Below are positions 16,262 to 23,841 of a stretch of 64,000 nucleotides of DNA, one piece after another (position 1 is the stretch's first letter; every line of letters starts with the position of its first letter). The translations under genes and the position numbers were made by a program. This stretch comes from Alteribacillus persepolensis (GTDB taxonomy: Bacteria; Bacillota; Bacilli; Bacillales; Marinococcaceae), in assembly GCF_900099605.1 (NCBI RefSeq), contig NZ_FNDK01000003.1:62001-126000 (forward strand), written 5' to 3'. Below the pieces are notes generated by a model. That model worked only from the letters and a program-made list of their open reading frames with translations. It did no database searches and was not told the origin of the DNA.

Positions 16262-17931
16262 AGCACTTCCTCCTTTTGAAAAGATGGAAGCCAGCCTGCT
16301 AATTCCCGGTTGATGGGAGGTGTTAAATGAGCTTGTTTTAACAGCGTTGTATTCTCAAAAAAAGCATCGGTCGGGCCATCATACGCGATTGTCCCCTCGT
16401 GCAGCAGCAGAATATGATCTGCATATTGATAAACGAGCTCCATGTCGTGCGTAATCATAACAATTGTTTTCCCGCGTCGGTGCAGCGCCAAAAGCAGATC
16501 CATCATAGCGGTTGTATTCGCTTCGTCCTGGCCAAATGTCGGCTCATCTAAAAGCAGGATGTCTTGATCGCTCGTTAGCATCGTCGCAACCGACAGGCGG
16601 CGCTTTTGCCCTTGGCTTAATGAGAACGGATTGGCAGCGCGCTTAGCAGTGAGTGAAAATGTCTCGAGCAGTTCATCTACCTGTGAGGCAATGACAGCGG
16701 GTGAGGTGCCCTTCATTTTCAGGCCATAGGTAAGCTCCTCTTCAACCGTGTCACATATGAATTGGTGCTCTGGATTTTGAAACACATAACCGATATGCTG
16801 CATCCAGTCCGAATCAGAGATGTCGTGCCGGCTTTTGCCATGGAGTGCTACGTCGCCTTGTGCAGGTGTATAAATTCCTGAAAGCAGTTGAAAAAGTGTG
16901 CTTTTTCCAGATCCATTTGCACCAGTAAGCGCAACAAACTGTCCACGATGAAGCGAAAATGTAACGTGTTGAAGAACCGGTTGCTTTCGGTATGAAAATG
17001 ATAATGCATTGGTTTCTAAAATCGGTTCGGAAGAGGCAGCCACTTCTGATGGACATGGCATATGATTTGTTTTTTGGATTCCTAATCGTTGGCATTCTGC
17101 TTCCCACTCACGTAACGTCAGTGGAAAACAGCCCCACGTTACCAAGCCTTCTTGTTCGAGTTTGAAAGCCATTTCGCACACTTCAGGTATGGCGATACCC
17201 GCATCTTGAAGAAGAGAAGTGTTTTGTTGAAAAAATGTTCGCGGCTGTCCTTGTGCGAATACCCCGCCTGATGAAGAAAGAGCAATGACACGGTCTATAA
17301 TAGGCAGGACATCGTCTAGCTTATGTTCAATACAAAGTACAGTTTTATTTTTTTGTTCTGAAACATCTGCCAAGCATTGCAAGAGATCTTTGCTGCTTTC
17401 TGGGTCCAGATTGGCTGTGGGCTCGTCTACAATCAATGTGTTGGCATCCATAGCTAAAAGGCAAGCAAAGGCTGCTTTTTGCTGGAGTCCCCCAGACAGT
17501 GTCTGAAGAGCATCATGACGCCTGTCTGTTAGGTTCGTAAGAGCGAGGCTTTCTTCTAAGCGTCGTTTGATTTCTTCTTTGGAAAGACCGAGGTTTTCTA
17601 GTCCAAAAATAATTTCATCTTCAACGGTAAGCATACAAAATTGCGTTTGTGGGTCTTGAAATAAAACACCGATGTGGCTGCTCGCTTGTTTGGCTGTCCA
17701 TGATTTCGGATCGGTGCCATCGACTGTTACGCTTCCGCTGCGTTTGGCATCGATGGAGCGGGGAATCAGCCCTTGCAGAGCCAAAGCGAGTGTGCTTTTT
17801 CCGCACCCGCTTGCCCCGAGTATAAGGATTTTTTCGCCTTTTTCGATACCAACGCTGACGGGAGGGAGCGATGCATGTTGTTCGAGTGGGTATGTGATGG
17901 ACATCTCTTTGGTTTCCACATAGCTCATCAC
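16258..17931 (-). CDS. ykoD: Tandem ABC ATPase of the YkoEDC thiamine/HMP ECF transporter
   Basis: A 557-aa cytoplasmic protein made of two fused ABC ATPase domains. Domain 1: Walker A GASGCGKST (about 35-43), signature LSGGLQQKAA, Walker B TLIVDEPTANLD. Domain 2: Walker A GANGSGKST, signature LSQGQKRRLSV, Walker B DILLLDEPTFGQD. Both appear catalytically complete. Length matches B. subtilis YkoD. It overlaps ykoE by 4 nt upstream and ykoC by 4 nt downstream. Substrate (thiamine or hydroxymethylpyrimidine) is inferred from the TPP riboswitch and the tenA neighbour. Confidence 0.9.
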   Translation of the reverse strand: MMSYVETKEMSITYPLEQHASLPPVSVGIEKGEKILILGASGCGKSTLALALQGLIPRSIDAKRSGSVTVDGTDPKSWTAKQASSHIGVLFQDPQTQFCMLTVEDEIIFGLENLGLSKEEIKRRLEESLALTNLTDRRHDALQTLSGGLQQKAAFACLLAMDANTLIVDEPTANLDPESSKDLLQCLADVSEQKNKTVLCIEHKLDDVLPIIDRVIALSSSGGVFAQGQPRTFFQQNTSLLQDAGIAIPEVCEMAFKLEQEGLVTWGCFPLTLREWEAECQRLGIQKTNHMPCPSEVAASSEPILETNALSFSYRKQPVLQHVTFSLHRGQFVALTGANGSGKSTLFQLLSGIYTPAQGDVALHGKSRHDISDSDWMQHIGYVFQNPEHQFICDTVEEELTYGLKMKGTSPAVIASQVDELLETFSLTAKRAANPFSLSQGQKRRLSVATMLTSDQDILLLDEPTFGQDEANTTAMMDLLLALHRRGKTIVMITHDMELVYQYADHILLLHEGTIAYDGPTDAFFENTTLLKQAHLTPPINRELAGWLPSFQKEEVL

Positions 17932-18524
17932 GCTGACTCCTCCATTTTTTTCTGGTAATACGACCGGCCAAGCGCAAAGTTGTTTAACACACCGGTGCGT
18001 ACAAGAGCATAAGAGAGTGCCTGCCCTGCCCAGCCGGCAAGAAGCGCCCCGCTAACCAGCATGGTGCCGAGCATGAACCATACAATCATCGTTTCATATT
18101 GACTGTAGCCATACATCACGTATTGAGTAAGAAAGTTGGCAAATGTGCCGCTCATTCCAGCCAGCATAAGTACCGGCAAACGGTAGTTTCGGTATAAAAA
18201 CAGGGCGAAAATAAGTTCTGCTCCAAGTCCTTGCGTCAGACCTAAAAGCAGTACAGCTCCTGCATTGACCGAACCGACCATCACTTCAGTGCCGGCGGCT
18301 ATCATTTGCGCTGCCAGGGCAGCACCTGGCTTTTGGATAATGAGTGCACAAACAACAGGAGCCAATATCCAAAAACCAGCCATCAGCCCACCGCCAACTG
18401 GTCCTAATACACCAGTAACAATTTGGTTAAGAAAAATCCAGAGTAAATAGAGGACGCCGAAGACTGCTGAAATGAAAGCCATGACGACGATCTCACGCAA
18501 ATTCAACGGTTTTCCAAGACTCAT
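17928..18524 (-). CDS. ykoE: ECF transporter S component YkoE (thiamine precursor binding)
   Basis: A 198-aa integral membrane protein with about six hydrophobic helices, matching the YkoE family (FISAVFGVLYLLWIFLN near the N-terminus; QGLGAELIFALFLYRNYR in the middle). YkoE is the substrate-specific component of the YkoEDC ECF transporter, predicted to take up hydroxymethylpyrimidine or thiamine. Overlaps tenA upstream and ykoD downstream by 4 nt each. The periplasmic-type thiamine-binding YkoF of B. subtilis is not in this operon. Confidence 0.87.
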   Translation of the reverse strand: MSLGKPLNLREIVVMAFISAVFGVLYLLWIFLNQIVTGVLGPVGGGLMAGFWILAPVVCALIIQKPGAALAAQMIAAGTEVMVGSVNAGAVLLLGLTQGLGAELIFALFLYRNYRLPVLMLAGMSGTFANFLTQYVMYGYSQYETMIVWFMLGTMLVSGALLAGWAGQALSYALVRTGVLNNFALGRSYYQKKMEESA

Positions 18525-19225
18525 TGCTTCCCACGCCCTGAAAGTGCAGCAGGTTCTCTATCAAAAGGCCAGTCTGAAGCATGATAGGCCATATCAAAAA
18601 ACATATATTCCAGCTGACAGCCTTCTAAAAAGTGCTCTTGCCAGCGTTGTTTTTCTTCTTCTGACGCTGTTTCAGCCAGGCGGTCTAGCGTATCTAAATA
18701 CACATTCATGCGCGGTTCTTCTTGATTGCCGTAAAAAGAAATCCAATCGTAGAATGGATGATCTGGATCTGGATTGATTTCTTTCATTAACCGCTCCCCA
18801 ACGTACAAGTAAATCCAAGGACAAGGCAGCGTAGCAGCAATAATGTCACCAATTGTCCCTTCATACGCAGTGTGAAGCATGTGCTTGGCGTAGTGCTGGG
18901 CGACGGGAGCAAGCGGATATCCTTGCAAATCCTCATAACGGACACCAGCTTGCTTGCACATGTTGTGATGTGGATGTGTTTCACTGTTTAAGATAAATCC
19001 AATGCTTGTATGAAACATTTCCATGTCTTCTCGTGTTTTACATTTTGCCATGCCAAGTGCACGTGCTTGAATCATAGCGTTTAAATATTCATAGTCTTGC
19101 TTTACGTAATGAATTAACTGTTCTTTTTCCAATTTCCCTTGGCCGATTCCCTGCACAAACGGATGATGGTAACACTCTTCAAACATACGATCTGCCTGTT
19201 GGCGAATTTTTTGAGAAAACTTCAT
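18521..19225 (-). CDS. tenA: Thiaminase II / aminopyrimidine aminohydrolase TenA
   Basis: A 234-aa all-helical TenA/THI-4 protein that hydrolyses aminopyrimidine breakdown products of thiamine to hydroxymethylpyrimidine (HMP) for salvage. The catalytic Cys is in AATLPCPWIYLYVG and the catalytic Glu near the C-terminus in CQLEYMFFDMAYH. The start at 19225 is preferred over the ATG nine nt upstream because GGAGG then lies about 10 nt away, rather than touching the codon. First gene of a riboswitch-controlled operon with ykoE-ykoD-ykoC, so salvage enzyme and uptake system are made together when TPP is low. Confidence 0.93.
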   Translation of the reverse strand: MKFSQKIRQQADRMFEECYHHPFVQGIGQGKLEKEQLIHYVKQDYEYLNAMIQARALGMAKCKTREDMEMFHTSIGFILNSETHPHHNMCKQAGVRYEDLQGYPLAPVAQHYAKHMLHTAYEGTIGDIIAATLPCPWIYLYVGERLMKEINPDPDHPFYDWISFYGNQEEPRMNVYLDTLDRLAETASEEEKQRWQEHFLEGCQLEYMFFDMAYHASDWPFDREPAALSGRGKQ

Positions 19226-19423
19226 AGAAAACATTCCTCCTTATAATGTTAGGAAGTCGAACCTGTAAGGAAGAATGACGGCAGCAGAAGCAGTCTGTGA
19301 AAAATGGCTGCATACATTAGAAACACTTGGCTTGCCGCTCTGTCCTTATGGCGGAACAGCATTTTTACTTATGTGCAGATTCTCTCATGCAAATAGAATC
19401 GGTTTTTCCCTGTTTCTAAAGCA

Positions 19424-19454
19424 TAAAAAAGCCGTCCCCGGAAATGGGGACGGC
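19424..19454 (-). terminator. Terminator of the TPP riboswitch expression platform
   Basis: On the minus strand GCCGTCCCC pairs with GGGGACGGC around ATTTCC and is followed by TTTTTT. It lies between the TPP aptamer and tenA, the right place for ligand-controlled premature termination. Confidence 0.85.
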
Positions 19455-19510
19455 ACTGCTTTACGCATTATAAACGGCGAGCCAATTCATCGGCCTGCCA
19501 GTCATCCGTC

Positions 19511-19607
19511 TCCACTTCCCTCCGCTGGTATTAACCAGATCAGGTTCTAAGGGACCAAGGACTGTGTCCTTATCTCAGCTTTTACAAGCGCCCCCAGTGG
19601 ACTCCCT
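19511..19607 (-). ncRNA. TPP (thi-box) riboswitch
   Basis: Read on the minus strand the leader contains the conserved thi-box elements: ACTGGGGGCGC, AGCTGAGATAAGGA, then ACCTGATCTGGTTAATACCA and GCGGAGGGAAGTGG. These are the pyrimidine- and pyrophosphate-sensing parts of the TPP aptamer. A terminator follows, then tenA. Binding of thiamine pyrophosphate should switch off tenA-ykoEDC. Confidence 0.96.
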
Positions 19608-19622
19608 ATTGAATTGTCTATA

Positions 19623-19651
19623 ACCATATCATGTCTTCATTTTGTTGTCAA
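19623..19651 (-). promoter_or_regulatory. Sigma-A promoter of the thiamine operon
   Basis: On the minus strand TTGACA (19651-19646), 17-nt spacer, TATGGT (19628-19623), ending 16 nt before the riboswitch aptamer begins. Position and spacing fit the start of the leader RNA. Confidence 0.7.
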
Positions 19652-19965
19652 AATATTCATAATCACAAAGGGAATTAATTTTTTATCCATGGCAGTTTTG
19701 CGTTGTTGTTGTGTGAATGCACTTAGTTTTTACACCGTGGCAAATAAGTCTTTTGAGCGTCAGTTTTCTTCTTTTTATATCTCCATATCGTGCTGCAGCA
19801 GGGGACAATATTTGCGGAAAATAAGCTGGTTCCGTGGTACACTTTACAAATATAGCGAAAACAAGCACATATCTTTCGTGTTTCATTCTGTTTTGGAATG
19901 GAAGGCAGCTGCCGGTGTGCGAGCTCGTCCGCACGACGCGAGAGGTGAGAAAGGAAGGGAATGGG

Positions 19966-20607
19966 TTGGAACAGGTAAACAAATACATAGATACTGTATT
20001 TTACGATGATGATGCTGTGTTGGAAGAGGTTCTTTCTTCGATAAAAGCAAACGGAATGCCAGACATTTCCGTTTCTCCTTCGTCTGGCAAACTGCTGACG
20101 ATGCTTGTATCCATGTCAGGGGCCAAGGATGTTCTAGAGATTGGAGCATTAGGCGGATACAGTGGCATCTGCCTGGCCAGGGGGATAGGCAGAACAGGTA
20201 CATTAACGTCTCTTGAATTAGAGAAAAAGTATGTCAGCATTGCTTACAACAATTTATCGAAAGCAGGTTTTAGTGAGCAAGTGTCTTACATGACCGGCCC
20301 GGCTTTGCAAAGTCTGAAAAAGCTTATTAACGAGCAGAAACGTTTTGATTTCTTCTTTATTGATGCGGATAAAGCCCATTATGAAGCATACCTGCGTGCC
20401 TGTATCAAACTGGCCAAACCAGGTGCTGTCATTGTGGCTGATAATGTATTGGCACGCGGAAGTGTAGCAGATAAAAATGTGGAGCCAAAACGTTATACTG
20501 AAATAATGAGACAGTTCAACCAAACAGCAGCCAGCCATCCTCAATTAGAGTCTGTGCTTGTCCCGATTGGTGACGGGATGACTGTATCGAAAGTGAAGCA
20601 AGGATAA
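19966..20607 (+). CDS. SAM-dependent O-methyltransferase, YrrM/caffeoyl-CoA OMT type
   Basis: A 213-aa class I methyltransferase. SAM-binding motif I is DVLEIGALGGYSGICLARG; TSLELEKKYVSIAYNNL is motif post-I; FFFIDADKAHYEAYL and GAVIVADNVLARGSV contain the metal-binding Asp and Asp-Asn of cation-dependent catechol-type OMTs. The start is taken as TTG at 19966, because AGGAAGGG sits 6 nt upstream and the resulting length matches YrrM (~217 aa); a GTG at 19945 is the alternative. The long upstream extension to 19834 is not convincing. Monocistronic; substrate unknown. Confidence 0.82.
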   Translation: MEQVNKYIDTVFYDDDAVLEEVLSSIKANGMPDISVSPSSGKLLTMLVSMSGAKDVLEIGALGGYSGICLARGIGRTGTLTSLELEKKYVSIAYNNLSKAGFSEQVSYMTGPALQSLKKLINEQKRFDFFFIDADKAHYEAYLRACIKLAKPGAVIVADNVLARGSVADKNVEPKRYTEIMRQFNQTAASHPQLESVLVPIGDGMTVSKVKQG

Positions 20608-20805
20608 CGGCATGTGTGGATCTTACTTACGGATTATTTTCTCGTCCTTGGACTTTTGTCCCGCCATCTGCTGGTTTATGTTAATAGCAAACGCTGGAAT
20701 AAGACCTTATAACGATGACTATTGTCTGTTACAATGTAAAAGTATGGATTTACTTCATGAAAATGGATTGACACTAGGTATCTATGAAAAGAGGAGGATG
20801 TTTGT

Positions 20806-23025
20806 ATGAGGCACCGCTACGTTGGGCTGCTTTCCCTTTCATCAGCGCTGGCACTTGGAGTTACTAGTGCTGCTTCAGCCCAAGACATGCAGCACCAAAT
20901 GGAAGAGAATAATGCAGTCCAAGAAGTAGAAATTAGCGCGGCAGATGTGGAGGTCCAAAAGTCCGATTTGATTCAACGTTTGCATGAACTGTTTCCAGAC
21001 AAGTTTGATTTTTTATCAGAACAGGACTTTCGCATGAACAACCACCATATCATTGGTGTGGATGATGATGTCGTACGTCATTCGCTGCATTTTAATAAGC
21101 AAGTCGGCAATGACCATATAAATGGCACAGTTGAATTTATTGGCGATGATTTGCAGCTGCACAATTTTCACTACCAGCCGGAAGATACAGCTGGAGCCTT
21201 GTATCCGCCAGATGTCACACAAGAAGAAGCACAGCAAAAGGCAACGGATTTTGTGGAGCGCATGACTGATGGAGACTATCAGCAAAGTGAGCGTCAACAT
21301 CCACAAATATCGTGGGGAAATCGTACGTTAACAGAACCAGTGGAATATCAATTTTATTTTCAACGGCTTGAGGATGGGGTGCCTGTTCAAAACCAAGAGG
21401 CTCGTGTGACGGTGCTTGGAAATGGCGAAATTACACAGTACTATGCCGGACAGCCAGTACAAGATTCCGCTTCCTATGAGCCCCAAGACAATGTGCTTGA
21501 TAAACAACAAGTGATAGAAGCAATCGAGGAAAACATAAATGTAGAATTACAATATGCAGTAGAGCACGAACCAGGCCAAGAAGAGCCGGAGGTAAAGCTT
21601 GTTTATGGCCCTCAGCCGGCAATTCAAAGCGTTCATGCCGTAAATGGAACGTGGGAAATAAATCAAGCATTTATAGAAGAGCTGCCTGAAGCACCGGAAG
21701 TTACGATGCTAAAAGACGGTGACACGCCAGATGAAGAGACAGGAGAACCGATATCTGCTGACGAGGCGAAAACATTAGTAGAAGAGCTGTTTGTTGTACC
21801 AGAGGGTGAAGGAGAACTGCATCTAGAATCTGTTCAAGAACGTAACTACAATGATACAGACGTGTACAGCATTCATTATATGATTCGTCAAGAACATTCA
21901 GGTTATGGCAGCAGTGTGGACATTGATAAACAAACAGGAGAAATTATAAACTTCCATAATTCCGCTATACGCAATGGAACACCAGAAGAGAACTTGAACC
22001 ACGAGGAAGCATTAGAGAAAGCGGTACAAGCACTCGAACAGCATGCGCCATCTGCGATGCATAACCATGCCTACCCGCTTTATGAAGGGGGAGAGAATGT
22101 AAACGAAGGAATCTATCATTTTCAATTCCCTCAAGTGAAAAATGGTTTAATCGTAAATGGAAGTTCTCTTTCTGTTGCTATTTCAGCTGAGGATGGCTCC
22201 CTTGTGTCACTGCGCCAAAACCCGCTGTCTATTACAGAGTGGCCGGCTAAAGATGAAGCGGTCGACAAAGAAACGGCTTTAAATGATTACGTGAAAGATT
22301 TAGATGTGTCATTGTCTTATGTGAATCATCCCCAATCAGAAGACAGTGATCACCATTATCTTGTTTATCACCCGGAGTGGCAAGGAATTTATTATGATGC
22401 CATTCGAGGGGAGTGGCAAGAACGCACATCAGCGGATGAACCAGAAAGTGAGCCGGTTTATACCGAACATTGGGCAGCAGACGAGTTGAATTACTTAATT
22501 GATGCAGGGATTTTGTCTGTTTCAGAAAATCCGCCGCATCCAAACGATGCAGTAACAAACGGAGAAGGTCTTGAAATGGTGATGAAGTCGTTGACAAGGT
22601 TTTACGATCATCCTGCTCCTGTAGAGGAAGAAAAAACACAAACGTTTAACAATATTGGTCCAGACCACGAACTTTATCAAGTCGTGGAGCGGGCTGCGCA
22701 GCAACAGATTGTTGACACAGATAATGCGTCCTTTCCGATGGACGAGTCGCTGACACGTCAACAGCTGGCTTACTGGTACATTCGTGCGCTCGGGCTAGAA
22801 GAAGCGGCTAAACATTCTGATATTTATCGTGTGCCGTTCAGCGATGCAGATGAAATTGAAGACGCGTATAAAGGATATGTTGCACTTTCAAAAGAGCTTG
22901 GTATATTCGAAGGTGATGACAACAATGCCTTCAACCCAGAAAGCGAAGTCACGCTGGCACAATTAGCCGTTACAAGCTTTCGACTGGCAGAAAATGCAAG
23001 TGAGATCGGTGGAGTTATACGTTAA
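20806..23025 (+). CDS. Secreted YcdB/YcdC-repeat protein with three C-terminal SLH domains
   Basis: A 739-aa exported protein. An N-terminal signal peptide (LLSLSSALALGVTSAASA, cleavage near ASA-QD) is followed by PepSY-like YcdB/YcdC repeats (DVTQEEAQQKATDFVERM, FQRLEDGVPVQNQEARV, GEITQYYAG; repeated later as EEALEKAVQAL, FPQVKNGLIVNGSSLSV). The last ~190 residues are three SLH motifs (YTEHWAADELNYLIDAGIL; HELYQVVERAAQQQIVD; FSDADEIEDAYKGYVALSKE) that anchor proteins to pyruvylated cell-wall polymer. Very acidic, as expected for an extracellular protein of a salt- or alkali-loving organism. Start: GAGGAGGATGTTTGT before the ATG. Likely a cell-surface protein or peptidase regulator; no catalytic motif seen. 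Confidence 0.85.
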   Translation: MRHRYVGLLSLSSALALGVTSAASAQDMQHQMEENNAVQEVEISAADVEVQKSDLIQRLHELFPDKFDFLSEQDFRMNNHHIIGVDDDVVRHSLHFNKQVGNDHINGTVEFIGDDLQLHNFHYQPEDTAGALYPPDVTQEEAQQKATDFVERMTDGDYQQSERQHPQISWGNRTLTEPVEYQFYFQRLEDGVPVQNQEARVTVLGNGEITQYYAGQPVQDSASYEPQDNVLDKQQVIEAIEENINVELQYAVEHEPGQEEPEVKLVYGPQPAIQSVHAVNGTWEINQAFIEELPEAPEVTMLKDGDTPDEETGEPISADEAKTLVEELFVVPEGEGELHLESVQERNYNDTDVYSIHYMIRQEHSGYGSSVDIDKQTGEIINFHNSAIRNGTPEENLNHEEALEKAVQALEQHAPSAMHNHAYPLYEGGENVNEGIYHFQFPQVKNGLIVNGSSLSVAISAEDGSLVSLRQNPLSITEWPAKDEAVDKETALNDYVKDLDVSLSYVNHPQSEDSDHHYLVYHPEWQGIYYDAIRGEWQERTSADEPESEPVYTEHWAADELNYLIDAGILSVSENPPHPNDAVTNGEGLEMVMKSLTRFYDHPAPVEEEKTQTFNNIGPDHELYQVVERAAQQQIVDTDNASFPMDESLTRQQLAYWYIRALGLEEAAKHSDIYRVPFSDADEIEDAYKGYVALSKELGIFEGDDNNAFNPESEVTLAQLAVTSFRLAENASEIGGVIR

Positions 23026-23300
23026 AAGAAAACGGTCTGTGAAAGAGCCTGTATAAAAAATAATGGGTGTTTTTAATATTTTGGCTTCCATGAAAGGTGA
23101 ATTTTCGTTTGTTTTCAAAAATCATTGTTTCTATTAGTTATAAGTTAATCTCTTTCTCTGCATAGGACAATTGGGCAGTTACAGCGTCGAGGCATATAAC
23201 CAATACGCACGTTAGCGTATAGCCGATGAAAAGGTTGCACTTTAGGATCTCATGCAACAGAATCTTGTTAGGATGGAAACAGGTTGTGACTAATGTCCTA

Positions 23301-23347
23301 ATTCCATATATTGTATTGATTTTTTTCGTCTATACAATATATAGTGT
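23301..23347 (+). promoter_or_regulatory. Paired NrdR-like boxes over the nrdA promoter
   Basis: ATACAATATATAGTGT (23332-23347) matches the NrdR box ACACWATATATWGTGT at 15 of 16 positions. A weaker copy, ATTCCATATATTGTAT (23301-23316), matches at 12. The centres are 31 bp apart (three helical turns), the usual spacing of NrdR box pairs. The two also form an 11-nt inverted repeat ATATATTGTAT / ATACAATATAT. A possible promoter TTGATT (23316-23321), 18 nt, TATAGT (23340-23345) overlaps both boxes, fitting repression by NrdR-ATP/dATP. Confidence 0.65.
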
Positions 23348-23370
23348 ATGTATAGCAATTTTATAAAGGA

Positions 23371-23546
23371 AGAAACAGGTATTTTGAAACAATCTTGTTT
23401 CAAAATTTAAAAGGGAAGTTCGGTGCAAATCCGACGCGGTCCCGCCACTGTAACAGTGAAGGACTCTCTACATGATACCACTGAATCGAGGAGATTCGGG
23501 AAGGTGGGGGAGTAACCATACTGGAGCCAGGAGACCTGCCTGTTTA
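23371..23546 (+). ncRNA. Cobalamin (B12) riboswitch
   Basis: The leader carries the hallmark elements in order: outer stem start AACAGGT, GGGAAGTTCGGTGCAAATCC, GACGCGGTCCCGCCACTGT, the pseudoknot-loop region and the closing GGAGCCAGGAGACCTGCC that pairs back to the outer stem (AGGT/ACCT). It is followed by a terminator at 23694-23748 and then nrdA. Adenosylcobalamin or another cobalamin should favour the terminated form and lower expression of nrdA-nrdB-metE. The interval 23026-23300 contains nothing else recognisable. Confidence 0.96.
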
Positions 23547-23693
23547 ACAACACTGTTTGACCTACGGGAGATAGGGAGGTGTTCTTGTACTGTGAGGAAA
23601 GTATAACAGTTTTTCGGTTACAGTATAGAGGATAACGATTACTTCCGCAATAAAACGCAAGCCTGGTTTTTCTCATATCTAATGGATTGAGAC

Positions 23694-23748
23694 AAGGGTA
23701 TTGTTGCGTACGCTCTCCCAACTGCGTGCGTAATAATACCCTTTTTTT
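23694..23748 (+). terminator. Terminator of the cobalamin riboswitch
   Basis: A 20-bp stem (23694-23713 with 23724-23743, three G-U wobbles, 10-nt loop) followed by TTTTTTT. It stands between the aptamer and the nrdA start and is the probable expression platform. Confidence 0.88.
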
Positions 23749-23841
23749 ATGGTTTCAGATTGTATGAGTGGACGTTGCTGTTTCACACACCGGAGCGGAT
23801 GTGAGCGAACAAAGAAAAAAAATCGTGAAGGAGGAGAAAAG

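Noticed and set aside
19275-19550. Open frame on the plus strand between tenA and the methyltransferase
   Set aside because: It overlaps the TPP aptamer and its terminator on the opposite strand; no protein similarity seen.
19834-19965. N-terminal extension of the O-methyltransferase
   Set aside because: The extra residues are not family-like, while TTG at 19966 has AGGAAGGG at the right distance and gives the usual length.
23749-23841. N-terminal extension of nrdA from the ATG at 23749
   Set aside because: That ATG lies at the edge of the riboswitch terminator; the GTG at 23842 has an excellent ribosome-binding site and gives the normal NrdA N-terminus.
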